This document shows positions 51,911 to 60,755 of a stretch of 64,000 bases of DNA, piece after piece. Each line of letters opens with the position of its first letter. Positions within the stretch are counted from its first letter, which is position 1. The stretch is taken from assembly GCF_022790535.1 (NCBI RefSeq), contig NZ_LOHG01000010.1:78248-142247 (forward strand). Direction: 5' to 3'. The DNA comes from Pseudomonas maioricensis (GTDB taxonomy: Bacteria; Pseudomonadota; Gammaproteobacteria; Pseudomonadales; Pseudomonadaceae). The position numbers and the translations under genes are program-made. The notes under the pieces were generated by a model. It ran no database searches and had not been told where the DNA came from. It saw nothing but the letters and a program-made list of their open reading frames with translations.

Positions 51911-52259
51911 CTGGACGTCCTTGAGCAATTCATGTGAAGTCTGGCAGCCGCGTAGGTTGCAGCTGTACCGAACGCGGCTATAGAGCGTTGTTTGAAACAA
52001 TGGTTCATGAACCCCAGCCAGAGCACCACGAGCTCATAAGAGAATGGCAGGCAGGTATAACCGACATGACATTTCCCGCTGGCAGGTTCATTTTTCTAAC
52101 CATAGAACCAGACGCTCTTTCCTCAGAGGCTTTAAATCATTTATTAATACCGGCCCGTTATCCGATCTGATGTTGCCTGAGCCGGTGGGCCGTTTTCAGG
52201 CGTATCTTGCATTGCAGGTCAATCGATAACCCGAGTCATGAACCCTATCTGGAGCACGC
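51911..52259. other. Intergenic region before the aldo/keto reductase gene
   Basis: 349 bases. The only notable frame (52000-52170, 56 residues starting MVHEPQPEHHELIREW) has no ribosome-binding site and no family match. Promoters for both flanking genes are expected here. Confidence 0.35.
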
Positions 52260-53282
52260 ATGAGCGCTATCGAATACCGCAACCTTGGCCGCAACGGTGT
52301 CAAGGTCTCGCCACTTACCCTGGGCACCATGATGTTTGGTGAGCAGACCGATGATGCGGTCGCAAAGCGCATCGTCGACAAGGCATTTGAACAGGGCATC
52401 AACTTCATCGACACCGCCAATAACTACAACGGCGGCGTGTCCGAGGAAGTGGTGGGCCGATTGATCGCCGGGCGTCGTTCGCACTGGGTCCTGGCTACCA
52501 AGTTCGGTAACCCTAATCCTGGTGGCCGGGCACCTAATGATCGTGGCGCTTCGCGGCCCAGCATCATTCAGTCTGTGGAATCGAGCCTCAAACGTTTGAA
52601 CACCGATTACATCGACCTGCTTTATCTGCATCGCGAAGACGACAGCGTACCGGTGGAGGAAACCCTGCGTACGCTGTCGGACCTGATCCGTGCGGGCAAG
52701 ATCCGCTCTTATGGTTTGTCCAATCATCGTGGCTGGAAACTCGCGGAGTTCAGCCGTACTGCCGATCTGATGGGCATTGAACGTCCAGCCGCCAGCCAGC
52801 CGCTGTACAACCTGGCTAACCGTCAGATTGAAGTTGAACACTTGCCTGCAGCCGAGTACTACGGGATCGGTGTGGTGTCCTACAGCCCGCTGGCCCGTGG
52901 GGTTCTGACCGCCAAGTACGATCCAGATTTGCCACCAGCCGAAGGTACCCGTGCCGGGCGCAATGACCCACGCTTGCAACAGACGGAATGGCGCGCCGAA
53001 TCGTTGAATCTGGCGCAACGGGTCAAGGACCACGCCGAGGCACGGGGCATCACGCCGGGGCAATTCGCGCTCGCCTGGGTGTTGAATAACAAGCTGGTCA
53101 CGTCTGCCATTGCCGGTCCTCGCACGGAAGAGCAGTGGAACGATTATGAGCCTGCGCTGAACTACGCGTTCACGGCCGAAGACGAGGCGTTCGTTAATGG
53201 TCTGGTGGTCACCGGGCATTCGTCGACCCCGGGCTACAACGACCCAAGTCATCCGTTTCTTGGGCGTCAATCGCGGGTTTGA
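52260..53282 (+). CDS. Aldo/keto reductase
   Basis: A 340-residue NADP-dependent oxidoreductase. The catalytic tetrad is complete: D51 and Y56 (FIDTANNY), K81 (LATKFGN) and H124 (LYLHRED). The NADP-binding end of the barrel (YSPLARGVLTAKY, AIAGPRTEEQWNDY) is normal. GGAG precedes the ATG. It is of the YghZ/Tas-like group; substrate unknown. Confidence 0.93.
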   Translation: MSAIEYRNLGRNGVKVSPLTLGTMMFGEQTDDAVAKRIVDKAFEQGINFIDTANNYNGGVSEEVVGRLIAGRRSHWVLATKFGNPNPGGRAPNDRGASRPSIIQSVESSLKRLNTDYIDLLYLHREDDSVPVEETLRTLSDLIRAGKIRSYGLSNHRGWKLAEFSRTADLMGIERPAASQPLYNLANRQIEVEHLPAAEYYGIGVVSYSPLARGVLTAKYDPDLPPAEGTRAGRNDPRLQQTEWRAESLNLAQRVKDHAEARGITPGQFALAWVLNNKLVTSAIAGPRTEEQWNDYEPALNYAFTAEDEAFVNGLVVTGHSSTPGYNDPSHPFLGRQSRV

Positions 53283-53376
53283 CGGTAGGCACCGTTCCTG
53301 CTGACTCCCGTTTGCTTCGCAACAGCGCGCTGTCCGGGAAGTGACAACACGATCGATCAGCCTGGAACGCCATCCC

Positions 53377-53486
53377 CCTGTAGGAGTGACCGGGGTGGCG
53401 CTCCACCTTGCTCGCGATGGAGGCACTGCGGTACATCAGGCATGTCGCGTCATCGTTCATCGCGAGCAAGCTCAGCTCCCACAGAG
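53377..53486. repeat. REP-like inverted repeat pair
   Basis: Begins CCTGTAGGAG and contains inverted arms CTTGCTCGCGATG (53407) and CATCGCGAGCAAG (53458), ending GCTCCCACAG. A Pseudomonas REP/BIME in the 381-base gap before the third TonB receptor. Confidence 0.75.
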
Positions 53487-53663
53487 TTGGCGCAATGTCG
53501 TAGAGCCGGCCGGGTTTGCGGCGCCAAAGGTGTCAGGTACACCGGAGCAGGTCTTGCTATTGCTCTCTAGCCTTGAAAATTCCAGTTGTAACGCACTGTT
53601 TGCAGGCCTCGCCCTTGCGTCCGGCATAAAGCGCCGGTATACAGCGGCCACAAAGGAGCTTTC

Positions 53664-55886
53664 ATGGTTATTTCTTATCGAACGTCTGAGTCACCTGCGC
53701 CGAGGTTTTCGCCAAATCTGTTGAGAATTGGTGTGTTGATGGCCTGTGGCGTGGGCACTGGTTGGCTGGCGGATGCGGCGTGGGCAGAAAACAGCACAGC
53801 CGCAAATAGCGGCGTGCTGCTGGACGCGATCACGGTCAGCGGCGAACAAGACGCTGGCTATCAGGCCAGTGAGGCTGCGGTCGGTGGTTTTGGTCAAGCG
53901 CCCTTGCTGGATACACCTGCTTCCATTGCGGTGATCACCGAGCAGCGACTCAAGGATCAGCAGGCGCGTCTGCTCAGCGAAGTGCTGCGCAACGATGCTT
54001 CGGTGGGCGAGAGCTATGCGCCAGTGGGTTACTACGAGAACTTTGTGGTGCGCGGTTTTGCCCTCAATTCGGCCAGCAGCTACAAGATCAACGGCCGGAC
54101 CATCACCGGCGAGCAGAACGTCGCGCTGGAAAACAAGCAGCAGGTTGAGTTGCTCAAGGGGCTGGCAGGTTTGCAAAGCGGGGTGTCCGAGCCCGGTGGT
54201 TTGGTCAACTATGTCAGCAAGCGTCCGGAAAATGTCCGTTCGGTCACGGTGTCCACCAACGAACAGGGCGAGCGCTATCTGGCGACCGATCTGGGCGGCT
54301 GGTTCGGCAGCGAGCAGCAGTTGGGTATTCGTACCAACCTCGCCCATGAAGACATTCGCTCCTATGCTGATCACGCCGACGGCAAACGTGACTTTGCTTC
54401 GCTGGCGGTCGACTGGAACATCAGCCCCGACAGCCTGCTGCAACTGAATGCCGAGTATCAGAACCGCGAACAGCGCTCCGTACCGGGTTATCAGTTACTG
54501 GGCGGCACCACGGTGCCCCACAATCCGGACCCCAAAGACCTGTTGGGCTACCAGAGCTGGTCCAATCCGGTGGGCATTCAGTCGCTGAACCTTGACGGGC
54601 TTTATGAGTACCGCTTCAACGAGTCATGGAAAGCCAGCCTCAGCGCCTCGCGCAGCCGTGTGGTGATCGATGATTACAGCACCTTTGCCTGGGGCTGCTA
54701 TGGCTCTGGCAGTTGCTCGGGGATTGATGTGGCGAATTACTTCAGTCCTGAAGGTGAGTACGATATTTCGGACTATCGCAGCCCTGACGATACCCGCCGC
54801 AACGACGAGGCGCAGGCCGCTATCAGCGGACAATTCGACACCGGTTTTCTCAAGCATGACCTGACGTTTGGAACCACGGCATTCCGTCGTCTGGTGGATC
54901 GTCGCGCGTCGTTTAACAAATTTATTGGCACGGGCACCATCGGCAGCACTCCCGGCACATTCGAGCCCGCGCCTGGCGAACTCGGTCACACCTACCGCCG
55001 CCTGGACAGCCGTCAATATGGACTGTTCGCCACCGACAGAATCAGCTTCGACGAGCAGTGGCAAACGGTGCTGGGCGGTCGGCAAATTCGCCTTGATGAA
55101 GAAAGCTACGACAGCACAGGCGCCACCACCCGGCACACCCAGCGCGCAGAGTTTCTGCCTCAGGCGGCGCTGATCTACAAACCACGCCCGGACACGTCGC
55201 TGTACATCAGCTACAGCAAAGGATTATCGCTGGGGGGCGAAGCGTCCTGGTTCAGCAGCAACGCCGATGAGATTCTGCCGCCGACCACCTCAAAGCAGAT
55301 CGAACTGGGTGCCAAGCACGACTGGCAAAATCTGAGCCTGACTGCCGCGCTGTTCCAGATCACACAGGATTACCAGTACAACCGTCCCAACGACGATGGA
55401 ACCCTGACCTACGTTCAGCAAGGCAAGCAGAAAAATACCGGCCTTGAACTGTCAGCCAATGGTCGTGTGACGTCGAATCTGCAAGTATCGGCCAGCGTCG
55501 CCGCGATTCGGGCGCGTGTCTCGGGCAGTGGCACCGAGGCCTACGACGGTCATCAGGCAATCAACGTTCCCAAACTTCGCGCCGCGCTGCACGGTGGCTA
55601 CAGCATTCCCGGCTTCAACGGTCTGGCCTTGCTGGGTGGCGTGCAGTACAGCGGCAGCAAGTACGCCAACCGCCAGGGCAGCGTGAAGGTTGATGACTAC
55701 GCGGTATTTGATATGGGCGGACGCTACAGCACCAGGGTCGAGGGCTATGACACGGTCTTGCGACTGACCGTGGATAACCTGTTCGATAAACGTTACTGGC
55801 GTGATGTAGGCGAGTCTGCGGGCGACGGTTATCTGTTCCCGGGCGCGCCACGGACTGCGCGGTTGTCAGCTACTGTGAATTTCTGA
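53664..55886 (+). CDS. TonB-dependent receptor, vitamin-nucleotide operon
   Basis: A 740-residue receptor. AAAGGAG precedes the ATG; signal peptide to about residue 41 (DAAWAENS). Plug: LLDTPASIAVITEQRLKDQQ, FVVRGFALNSASSYKINGRT, QVELLKGLAGLQSGVSEPGG. The barrel ends LRLTVDNLFDKRYWRDVGES and RLSATVNF. It is annotated by similarity as siderophore-type, but it is 8 bases upstream of an e(P4)-like phosphatase and a PnuC carrier. That neighbourhood argues for a phosphorylated vitamin as ligand (inference). Confidence 0.93.
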   Translation: MVISYRTSESPAPRFSPNLLRIGVLMACGVGTGWLADAAWAENSTAANSGVLLDAITVSGEQDAGYQASEAAVGGFGQAPLLDTPASIAVITEQRLKDQQARLLSEVLRNDASVGESYAPVGYYENFVVRGFALNSASSYKINGRTITGEQNVALENKQQVELLKGLAGLQSGVSEPGGLVNYVSKRPENVRSVTVSTNEQGERYLATDLGGWFGSEQQLGIRTNLAHEDIRSYADHADGKRDFASLAVDWNISPDSLLQLNAEYQNREQRSVPGYQLLGGTTVPHNPDPKDLLGYQSWSNPVGIQSLNLDGLYEYRFNESWKASLSASRSRVVIDDYSTFAWGCYGSGSCSGIDVANYFSPEGEYDISDYRSPDDTRRNDEAQAAISGQFDTGFLKHDLTFGTTAFRRLVDRRASFNKFIGTGTIGSTPGTFEPAPGELGHTYRRLDSRQYGLFATDRISFDEQWQTVLGGRQIRLDEESYDSTGATTRHTQRAEFLPQAALIYKPRPDTSLYISYSKGLSLGGEASWFSSNADEILPPTTSKQIELGAKHDWQNLSLTAALFQITQDYQYNRPNDDGTLTYVQQGKQKNTGLELSANGRVTSNLQVSASVAAIRARVSGSGTEAYDGHQAINVPKLRAALHGGYSIPGFNGLALLGGVQYSGSKYANRQGSVKVDDYAVFDMGGRYSTRVEGYDTVLRLTVDNLFDKRYWRDVGESAGDGYLFPGAPRTARLSATVNF

Positions 55887-55894
55887 GGTCAGGC

Positions 55895-56731
55895 ATGAGC
55901 AAGTTTTTTATAAGTGGCACGCTGTTGGTATGCGCTGCACTCGGTGGGTGTCAGCAACGGCCTCCGGCCAATGATCAACTGGACGCCGTGCTGTGGACGC
56001 AAACGTCTATCGAGCACGAATTGATTTATCGGCAGGTGTTCGACAGCGCCACCCGGCAACTGGATGTCGCGCTGGCTGACCCGAAATGGGACGCTTTGGC
56101 GCAACCGCCAAGGGATCTGACTGGTCTGCCTCCGGCGGTGATCGTCGATATCGACGAAACCTTGCTCGATAACATCCCGCTCAATGCCCGTGATATTCGC
56201 AACGACGAGATCTATTCCTACGACCGCTGGAATGTGTGGGTTGACGAGGCCAAAGCCCAGGCTCTACCGGGCGCAGTGGGCTTCCTTCAAGCCGCTACTC
56301 AGCGCGGCGTGAAGGTGTATTACCTGACCAATCGTGAGCATTCGCAAGTAGCGGCGACAGTGAAAAACCTTCGCCTGCGCGGCTTCCCGGTGAGCGATTC
56401 GCAGCAGGTATTGGCTGCTGCAACACCCACGGGGGGCTGTGAAAAAGACGGATACGGTAAAACCTGTCGCCGCCAATGGGTCGCCAGTCACGCGCGGGTA
56501 CTGATGCTGGTGGGGGATTCGTTTGGCGATTTCGTTCAGGCTGGGGGCAATAACCTCGTAGCACAACGCAAGGCGGCCGAGCCTTATCTTGCCTGGTTGG
56601 GACAACGCTGGTTCCTGTTGCCCAATCCGACTTATGGCAAATGGTACAGCGCACCTTATGGCGATCAGGAAGACCTGCCCATGACGCGTAAACGCGAGCT
56701 CAAACAACAGGCGCTGGATCTCCAGCAATAA
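55895..56731 (+). CDS. Lipoprotein acid phosphatase, e(P4)/5'-nucleotidase type
   Basis: A 278-residue class C acid phosphatase. Signal ends LGGC (Cys19), so it is anchored in the outer membrane or periplasm. The HAD motif VIVDIDETLLDN gives catalytic D85 and D87; motif II is YYLTNRE and the metal motif VGDSFGDF is intact. In Haemophilus, lipoprotein e(P4) dephosphorylates NMN to nicotinamide riboside before PnuC uptake. Here the gene lies directly before a pnuC-like gene, so the same role is likely. Confidence 0.92.
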   Translation: MSKFFISGTLLVCAALGGCQQRPPANDQLDAVLWTQTSIEHELIYRQVFDSATRQLDVALADPKWDALAQPPRDLTGLPPAVIVDIDETLLDNIPLNARDIRNDEIYSYDRWNVWVDEAKAQALPGAVGFLQAATQRGVKVYYLTNREHSQVAATVKNLRLRGFPVSDSQQVLAAATPTGGCEKDGYGKTCRRQWVASHARVLMLVGDSFGDFVQAGGNNLVAQRKAAEPYLAWLGQRWFLLPNPTYGKWYSAPYGDQEDLPMTRKRELKQQALDLQQ

Positions 56732-56789
56732 CTTCACAGCCAAGGCTGTCCAGGCTGGCGCCCGGCGCCAGTGGACCGAGGGGCAAACC

Positions 56790-57383
56790 ATGTCAACGCT
56801 GGAAATCATTGCGGTGGTCATCAACATCATCGGCGTGTGGCTCACCACCCAGCGCATTCGCTGGTGCTGGCCAGTGAGTGTGGTGGCGGTGTTGTTGTAT
56901 GCGTGGATTTTTTACGACGCAAAGCTTTATTCGGACATGTTGCTGCAGGTGATTTTTGCCTTCCTTCAAGGCTACGGCTGGTGGTGCTGGAGTCAGGGTG
57001 GGCTGGACGATGGCAAGGTGCATGTGGCACGTCTGCCGCTGAACACCGCTGTGTTGAACCTGATCGTCGGAGCGCTGGCAGCCGTGCTTCTCGGAGGGCT
57101 GATGGCGCACTTTACCGACGCGGTCGTGCCATGGCTGGACGCTTCGCTGACAGCCTTCAGCCTGGTCGCCAGCGTCTGGGCTGCCCGCAAGTACGTGGCC
57201 AGTTGGTGGTTATGGATTGTCCTCGACTGCGTGTATGTCGGCATGTACCTGCATCGTGATCTGGACCTTACTGCCGGTTTATATGCAGGTTTCGTGGTGC
57301 TGGCGTTCTACGGCTACCGCGCCTGGCGGCGGGATTTGTTGAGTCAGGAATCCCGGCGCGGTGAATTGGGCGCCGGGGCTTGA
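56790..57383 (+). CDS. PnuC-family vitamin transporter
   Basis: A 197-residue inner-membrane protein with about seven helices. It has the PnuC features RIRWCWPVSVVAVLLYAWIF, DMLLQVIFAFLQGYGWWCW and ASWWLWIVLDCVYVGMYL followed by LDLTAGLYAGFVVLAFYGY. PnuC proteins carry nicotinamide riboside by facilitated diffusion; the PnuT subgroup carries thiamine. It is the third gene of the receptor-phosphatase-PnuC operon. The ligand (NR or thiamine) cannot be fixed from sequence. Confidence 0.92.
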   Translation: MSTLEIIAVVINIIGVWLTTQRIRWCWPVSVVAVLLYAWIFYDAKLYSDMLLQVIFAFLQGYGWWCWSQGGLDDGKVHVARLPLNTAVLNLIVGALAAVLLGGLMAHFTDAVVPWLDASLTAFSLVASVWAARKYVASWWLWIVLDCVYVGMYLHRDLDLTAGLYAGFVVLAFYGYRAWRRDLLSQESRRGELGAGA

Positions 57384-57411
57384 GCCAGCAAATCACTGAG
57401 TTGACCCAAAT

Positions 57412-57503
57412 CTGTAGGAGGTCACTGAGGTTACGAGGCCAGCGATGGCGGTCTGTCTGATACACCGCTATCGCGGCCACGCGGTGCTCGTGCGCTCCTA
57501 CAG
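57412..57503. repeat. REP-like inverted pair
   Basis: CTGTAGGAG at 57412 and its reverse complement CTCCTACAG at 57495-57503 enclose a 74-base centre. It lies between the PnuC and glutaminase genes. Confidence 0.75.
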
Positions 57504-57596
57504 GTCCTCTGTCGCGGGCGAGTCAGCGGTAACCTGTGTGATGCGCTGCGCCCATTGATCGTCTAGCATGCGGTCCCGAAAACAATGAGCACATCC

Positions 57597-58505
57597 ATGC
57601 AGAAGTTGCTGAACGAGATACTCGACGAAGTACGTCCGTTGATTGGAATGGGCAAGGTCGCCAACTACATTCCGGCGCTGGGCGAAGTGCCTGCCAATCA
57701 ATTGGGTATTGCCGTATATGGCAACGACGGTGAGCTGTATTGCGCGGGAGACGCAGAGACGCGTTTTTCGATCCAGAGTATCTCCAAGGTCTTCAGCCTG
57801 GTTCAAGCCATTGGCCATTCAGGAGAGGACATCTGGCAGCGCCTGGGCCACGAGCCATCGGGCCAGCCGTTCAACTCGCTGGTGCAGCTGGAGTTCGAAC
57901 GAGGCAAACCACGCAACCCGTTCATCAATGCCGGGGCCTTGGTGATCTGCGATATCAACCAGTCGCGCTTCGCCGCTCCAGCGCTGTCCATGCGTGATTT
58001 TGTGCGACGTCTGTGCGGTAACCCCGAGATTATTTCCGACTCGAAAGTGGCCGAGTCCGAATATCAGCATCGCTCACGAAACGCTGCGGCAGCGTACCTG
58101 ATGAAATCCTTCGACAACTTCCATGGTGAGGTGGAAGCGGTACTGCGCAGTTACTTCCATCACTGCGCCTTGAGCATGAGTTGTGTCGATCTGGCGCGTG
58201 CCTTTGGCTTCCTCGCCAATCAAGGCTATTGCGTGCACAGCGGTGAGCAAATCCTCAGTGCTCGGCAGACCAAGCAACTCAATTCGATTATGGCCACCAG
58301 CGGGCTGTACGACGAGGCAGGCAACTTTGCCTATCGAGTCGGTTTGCCCGGCAAGAGCGGGGTAGGTGGCGGCATCGTTGCGGTGGTGCCGGGGCGTTTC
58401 ACGGTGTGCGTCTGGTCGCCGGAGCTCAATGCCGCGGGCAACTCTCTTGCGGGCATGGCAGCACTGGAAAAGCTCAGCTCGCGTATTGAATGGTCGGTGT
58501 TCTGA
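57597..58505 (+). CDS. glsA: Glutaminase
   Basis: A 302-residue serine-dependent glutaminase (glutamine to glutamate plus ammonia). The SxxK active site is S61-ISK64 in FSIQSISKVFSLVQ, and NPFINAGALVICD and GKSGVGGGIVAVVPGRF complete the beta-lactamase-like site. I chose MQKLLNEILDEV as start, matching the family N-terminus; an ATG four codons upstream (57585) is possible. Neither has a clear ribosome-binding site. Confidence 0.93.
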   Translation: MQKLLNEILDEVRPLIGMGKVANYIPALGEVPANQLGIAVYGNDGELYCAGDAETRFSIQSISKVFSLVQAIGHSGEDIWQRLGHEPSGQPFNSLVQLEFERGKPRNPFINAGALVICDINQSRFAAPALSMRDFVRRLCGNPEIISDSKVAESEYQHRSRNAAAAYLMKSFDNFHGEVEAVLRSYFHHCALSMSCVDLARAFGFLANQGYCVHSGEQILSARQTKQLNSIMATSGLYDEAGNFAYRVGLPGKSGVGGGIVAVVPGRFTVCVWSPELNAAGNSLAGMAALEKLSSRIEWSVF

Positions 58506-58621
58506 CCGCCCCTTCATGGGAATACGGTAAATCTCCGAGCATTCACGCTTCTGCGTGGGTCTATTGAGTTCGAAACAGTCGCCATCAGGCTGATTCCACT
58601 TTCAGTAGCCCCAGGGGAAGC

Positions 58622-59767
58622 ATGCTTTTGAATCGATCAATGCTGCCGGTTTTCGGGGTTTCGCTCCGTGTTCCAGGCGTATTCAAGCCACTCATGATCG
58701 CACTCGGCGGCCTGTTGCTCGCGGCGTGCGGCACACAACGCAGCCAGCAGGCACCTGAGCTGACACCGGGCCAGATACGTGCGCAGATCGTGCGCCTGAT
58801 GCCCGCTAAAACCCCTGACCGGGAAGGCTGGGCGGCTGATATCCAGACAGCGTTTACGGCGCAGGAACTGGAACCCAGCACGGAAAACCTGTGTTCTGTA
58901 CTGGCGGTCACCGAGCAGGAATCCACTTATCAGGTCGACCCGGCCGTGCCGGGAATGGCAAGAATCGCTCGCGGGGAAATAGATCGCCGCGCCGCACGAC
59001 TGCACATCCCGCAAGTGCTCATCAACCGTGCCTTGAAGATCCGTTCGCCCAACGGCAAAACCTATGCGGCGCGACTTGAAGCGGCACGTACCGAGAAGGA
59101 CCTCAGCGCTCTCTTTGATGATTTCATTGGCATGGTCCCGATGGGGCAGACCCTGTTCGGCAGCCTGAACCCGGTACACACCGGCGGGCCGATGCAAGTC
59201 AGCATCGCCTTCGCCGAGAAACAGGCCAAGGGTTATCCCTATCCGGTCGACGGGACGATACGCCGTGAAGTATTCACTCGACGTGGCGGCATGTATTTCG
59301 GGATCGCCCATTTGCTCGGCTACCCGGCGGATTATCCGCAGTCTCTCTACCGTTTCGCCGATTTCAACGCCGGCTGGTACGCCAGTCGCAATGCCGCCTT
59401 CCAGAGCGCTGTCAGCCGCGCCACGGGTATCAAACTGGCGCTGGACGGTGACCTGATTCGCTACGATTCGACGTCACCGGGTGCCACCGAGCTGGCGATT
59501 CGCACATTGGGCAAGCGTCTGGACATGAGCAATTCGGCTATTTTCAGCCAGCTCAAACAGGGCGACACGCTGGAATTTCAGGAGACTGAAGTGTACGAGC
59601 GGGTATTCAGGCTTGCCGATCAGACAGCAGGCAAGCCGTTGCCCCGGGCGATCCTGCCGGGCATCACGCTGCAAAGCCCGAAGATCACCCGTGACCTGAC
59701 CACCGCCTGGTTTGCCGAGCGTGTCGATGATCGACGTGAACGGTGCGTGCAGCGGGCAGGGCGCTAG
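58622..59767 (+). CDS. DUF1615 family lipoprotein
   Basis: A 381-residue lipoprotein. GGGGAAGC precedes the ATG; the signal is long and ends LLLAAC (Cys36). The mature domain (VLAVTEQESTYQVDPAVPGM, GMVPMGQTLFGSLNPVHTGG, GMYFGIAHLLGYPADYP) is DUF1615. The TEQESTY and TGGPMQVS segments recall lytic transglycosylase folds, so a cell-wall role is possible but unproven. Overlaps the next gene's end by four bases on the opposite strand. Confidence 0.85.
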   Translation: MLLNRSMLPVFGVSLRVPGVFKPLMIALGGLLLAACGTQRSQQAPELTPGQIRAQIVRLMPAKTPDREGWAADIQTAFTAQELEPSTENLCSVLAVTEQESTYQVDPAVPGMARIARGEIDRRAARLHIPQVLINRALKIRSPNGKTYAARLEAARTEKDLSALFDDFIGMVPMGQTLFGSLNPVHTGGPMQVSIAFAEKQAKGYPYPVDGTIRREVFTRRGGMYFGIAHLLGYPADYPQSLYRFADFNAGWYASRNAAFQSAVSRATGIKLALDGDLIRYDSTSPGATELAIRTLGKRLDMSNSAIFSQLKQGDTLEFQETEVYERVFRLADQTAGKPLPRAILPGITLQSPKITRDLTTAWFAERVDDRRERCVQRAGR

Positions 59768-59994
59768 GGGAGTTCTTGCCAACTGACGTCGGTCAGCCCC
59801 GCACGCTGCGCGTGATGCTTGAGCAGGACGATCTCCTCGGGAGGTGGCGACAGATTGTGCAACACGCCAATACCCGCGTGCAGGCAGGCGTAGTACCAGG
59901 CATCGGTGTCGGTCATTTGTGAGTCAGCTTGTACGAACAGTTTCAGTTGCCCGTGGATCGAGTAGCGGATCTCGAAATGTCGGCTAATTGCCAT
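59764..59994 (-). CDS. Small conserved Pseudomonas protein (paralogue of 200-445)
   Basis: A 76-residue protein from the ATG at 59994 with GGAG seven bases upstream; a TTG four codons earlier is in frame. The pattern FEIRYSIHGQLKLFVQADSQ, DAWYYACLHAGIGVL and AGLTDVSWQELP is shared in order with the protein at 200-445. Probably DUF6555-like. Function unknown. Stop overlaps the DUF1615 stop region. Confidence 0.72.
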   Translation of the reverse strand: MAISRHFEIRYSIHGQLKLFVQADSQMTDTDAWYYACLHAGIGVLHNLSPPPEEIVLLKHHAQRAGLTDVSWQELP

Positions 59995-60044
59995 ATAGCG
60001 CTCCAAGAGTGATAGCGCTATGACACTAATGGCTTTCTGATAGT

Positions 60045-60479
60045 TCAGATGTTTTTTTGGCTTAACTTTTCGAGCGTCAATGAGTCCTGGCGGCCATCGA
60101 AGAACGTATCGAGGACGCCTTGAAAAACTTTGCGCTCAGGCGCTGCGGCAGCGAAAAGCGTCATGCTGGACTGCAGTTTGACGTCGTCTGGCGAGCCGAA
60201 TATCTGTCGTGCGGTCCATTGGGTGTGGGGTTCGATGAGCTTCGCGCATTGTTCGAGACGCGGTCCCAGAACCGGGTGAGCAAGGTAGGCGCGGGCTTCG
60301 TCCAGGCAAGTAATCGCAAAACGGCGCGCCATCTCGCTGCGACCGAGGCCGATGATCTGCGGGAACACGAACCACATCCAGTGGCTGTGTTTGCGACCGG
60401 TGCTCAACTCTTCGAGCACCCGTGCGAACACCGGGTCTTGTGCGTCGACGAACCGCTGTAAATCGTAGGTGTCTTCCAT
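60045..60479 (-). CDS. DUF1810 family protein
   Basis: A 144-residue soluble protein. DLQRFVDAQDPVFARVLEEL, GRKHSHWMWFVFPQIIGLGR and SSMTLFAAAAPERKVFQGVL are the conserved DUF1810 blocks; the family is related in fold to calpastatin-like names in databases but has no proven function. Full length. Same strand as the small gene at 59764. Confidence 0.9.
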   Translation of the reverse strand: MEDTYDLQRFVDAQDPVFARVLEELSTGRKHSHWMWFVFPQIIGLGRSEMARRFAITCLDEARAYLAHPVLGPRLEQCAKLIEPHTQWTARQIFGSPDDVKLQSSMTLFAAAAPERKVFQGVLDTFFDGRQDSLTLEKLSQKNI

Positions 60480-60590
60480 GTTGCACGTCCTCAGAGCTTA
60501 TGATGTGAGCTTAGCCAGTTGCATGTTCAGTACCTGCCGCGATGTCCCTGAAATCACGCTGTTGCGCAGCATTAACAGGACCTGTAGGAG

Positions 60591-60652
60591 TTATTGCTGC
60601 GATCGCGATCTGTCAGGATAAATGCTTCGCAGCCTTCGGCAGCTCCTACAGG
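60591..60652. repeat. REP-type element, copy C (inverted pair)
   Basis: CCTGTAGGAG (60591) and CTCCTACAGG (60643-60652) bound the element. Its right part, AATGCTTCGCAGCCTTCGGC then AGCTCCTACA (60621-60650), is the exact reverse complement of copies A and B. Lies before the ABC exporter gene. Confidence 0.88.
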
Positions 60653-60755
60653 AAATACATTTCAATCCAGTAGTTTGTATGTGGTTTGGTGCTCGTGAGC
60701 TCCAAATGTCACCGCCAGCAAGTTTTCATTTCAGCCATTCAGAGTCTCCCCACGC

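Noticed and set aside
52000..52170. 56-codon frame upstream of the aldo/keto reductase
   Set aside because: No ribosome-binding site, no family resemblance, and the region is expected to hold promoters.
53500..53663. TPP or other riboswitch before the receptor-phosphatase-PnuC operon
   Set aside because: None of the conserved TPP core sequences (such as CTGAGA with a paired ACCTGA) are present.
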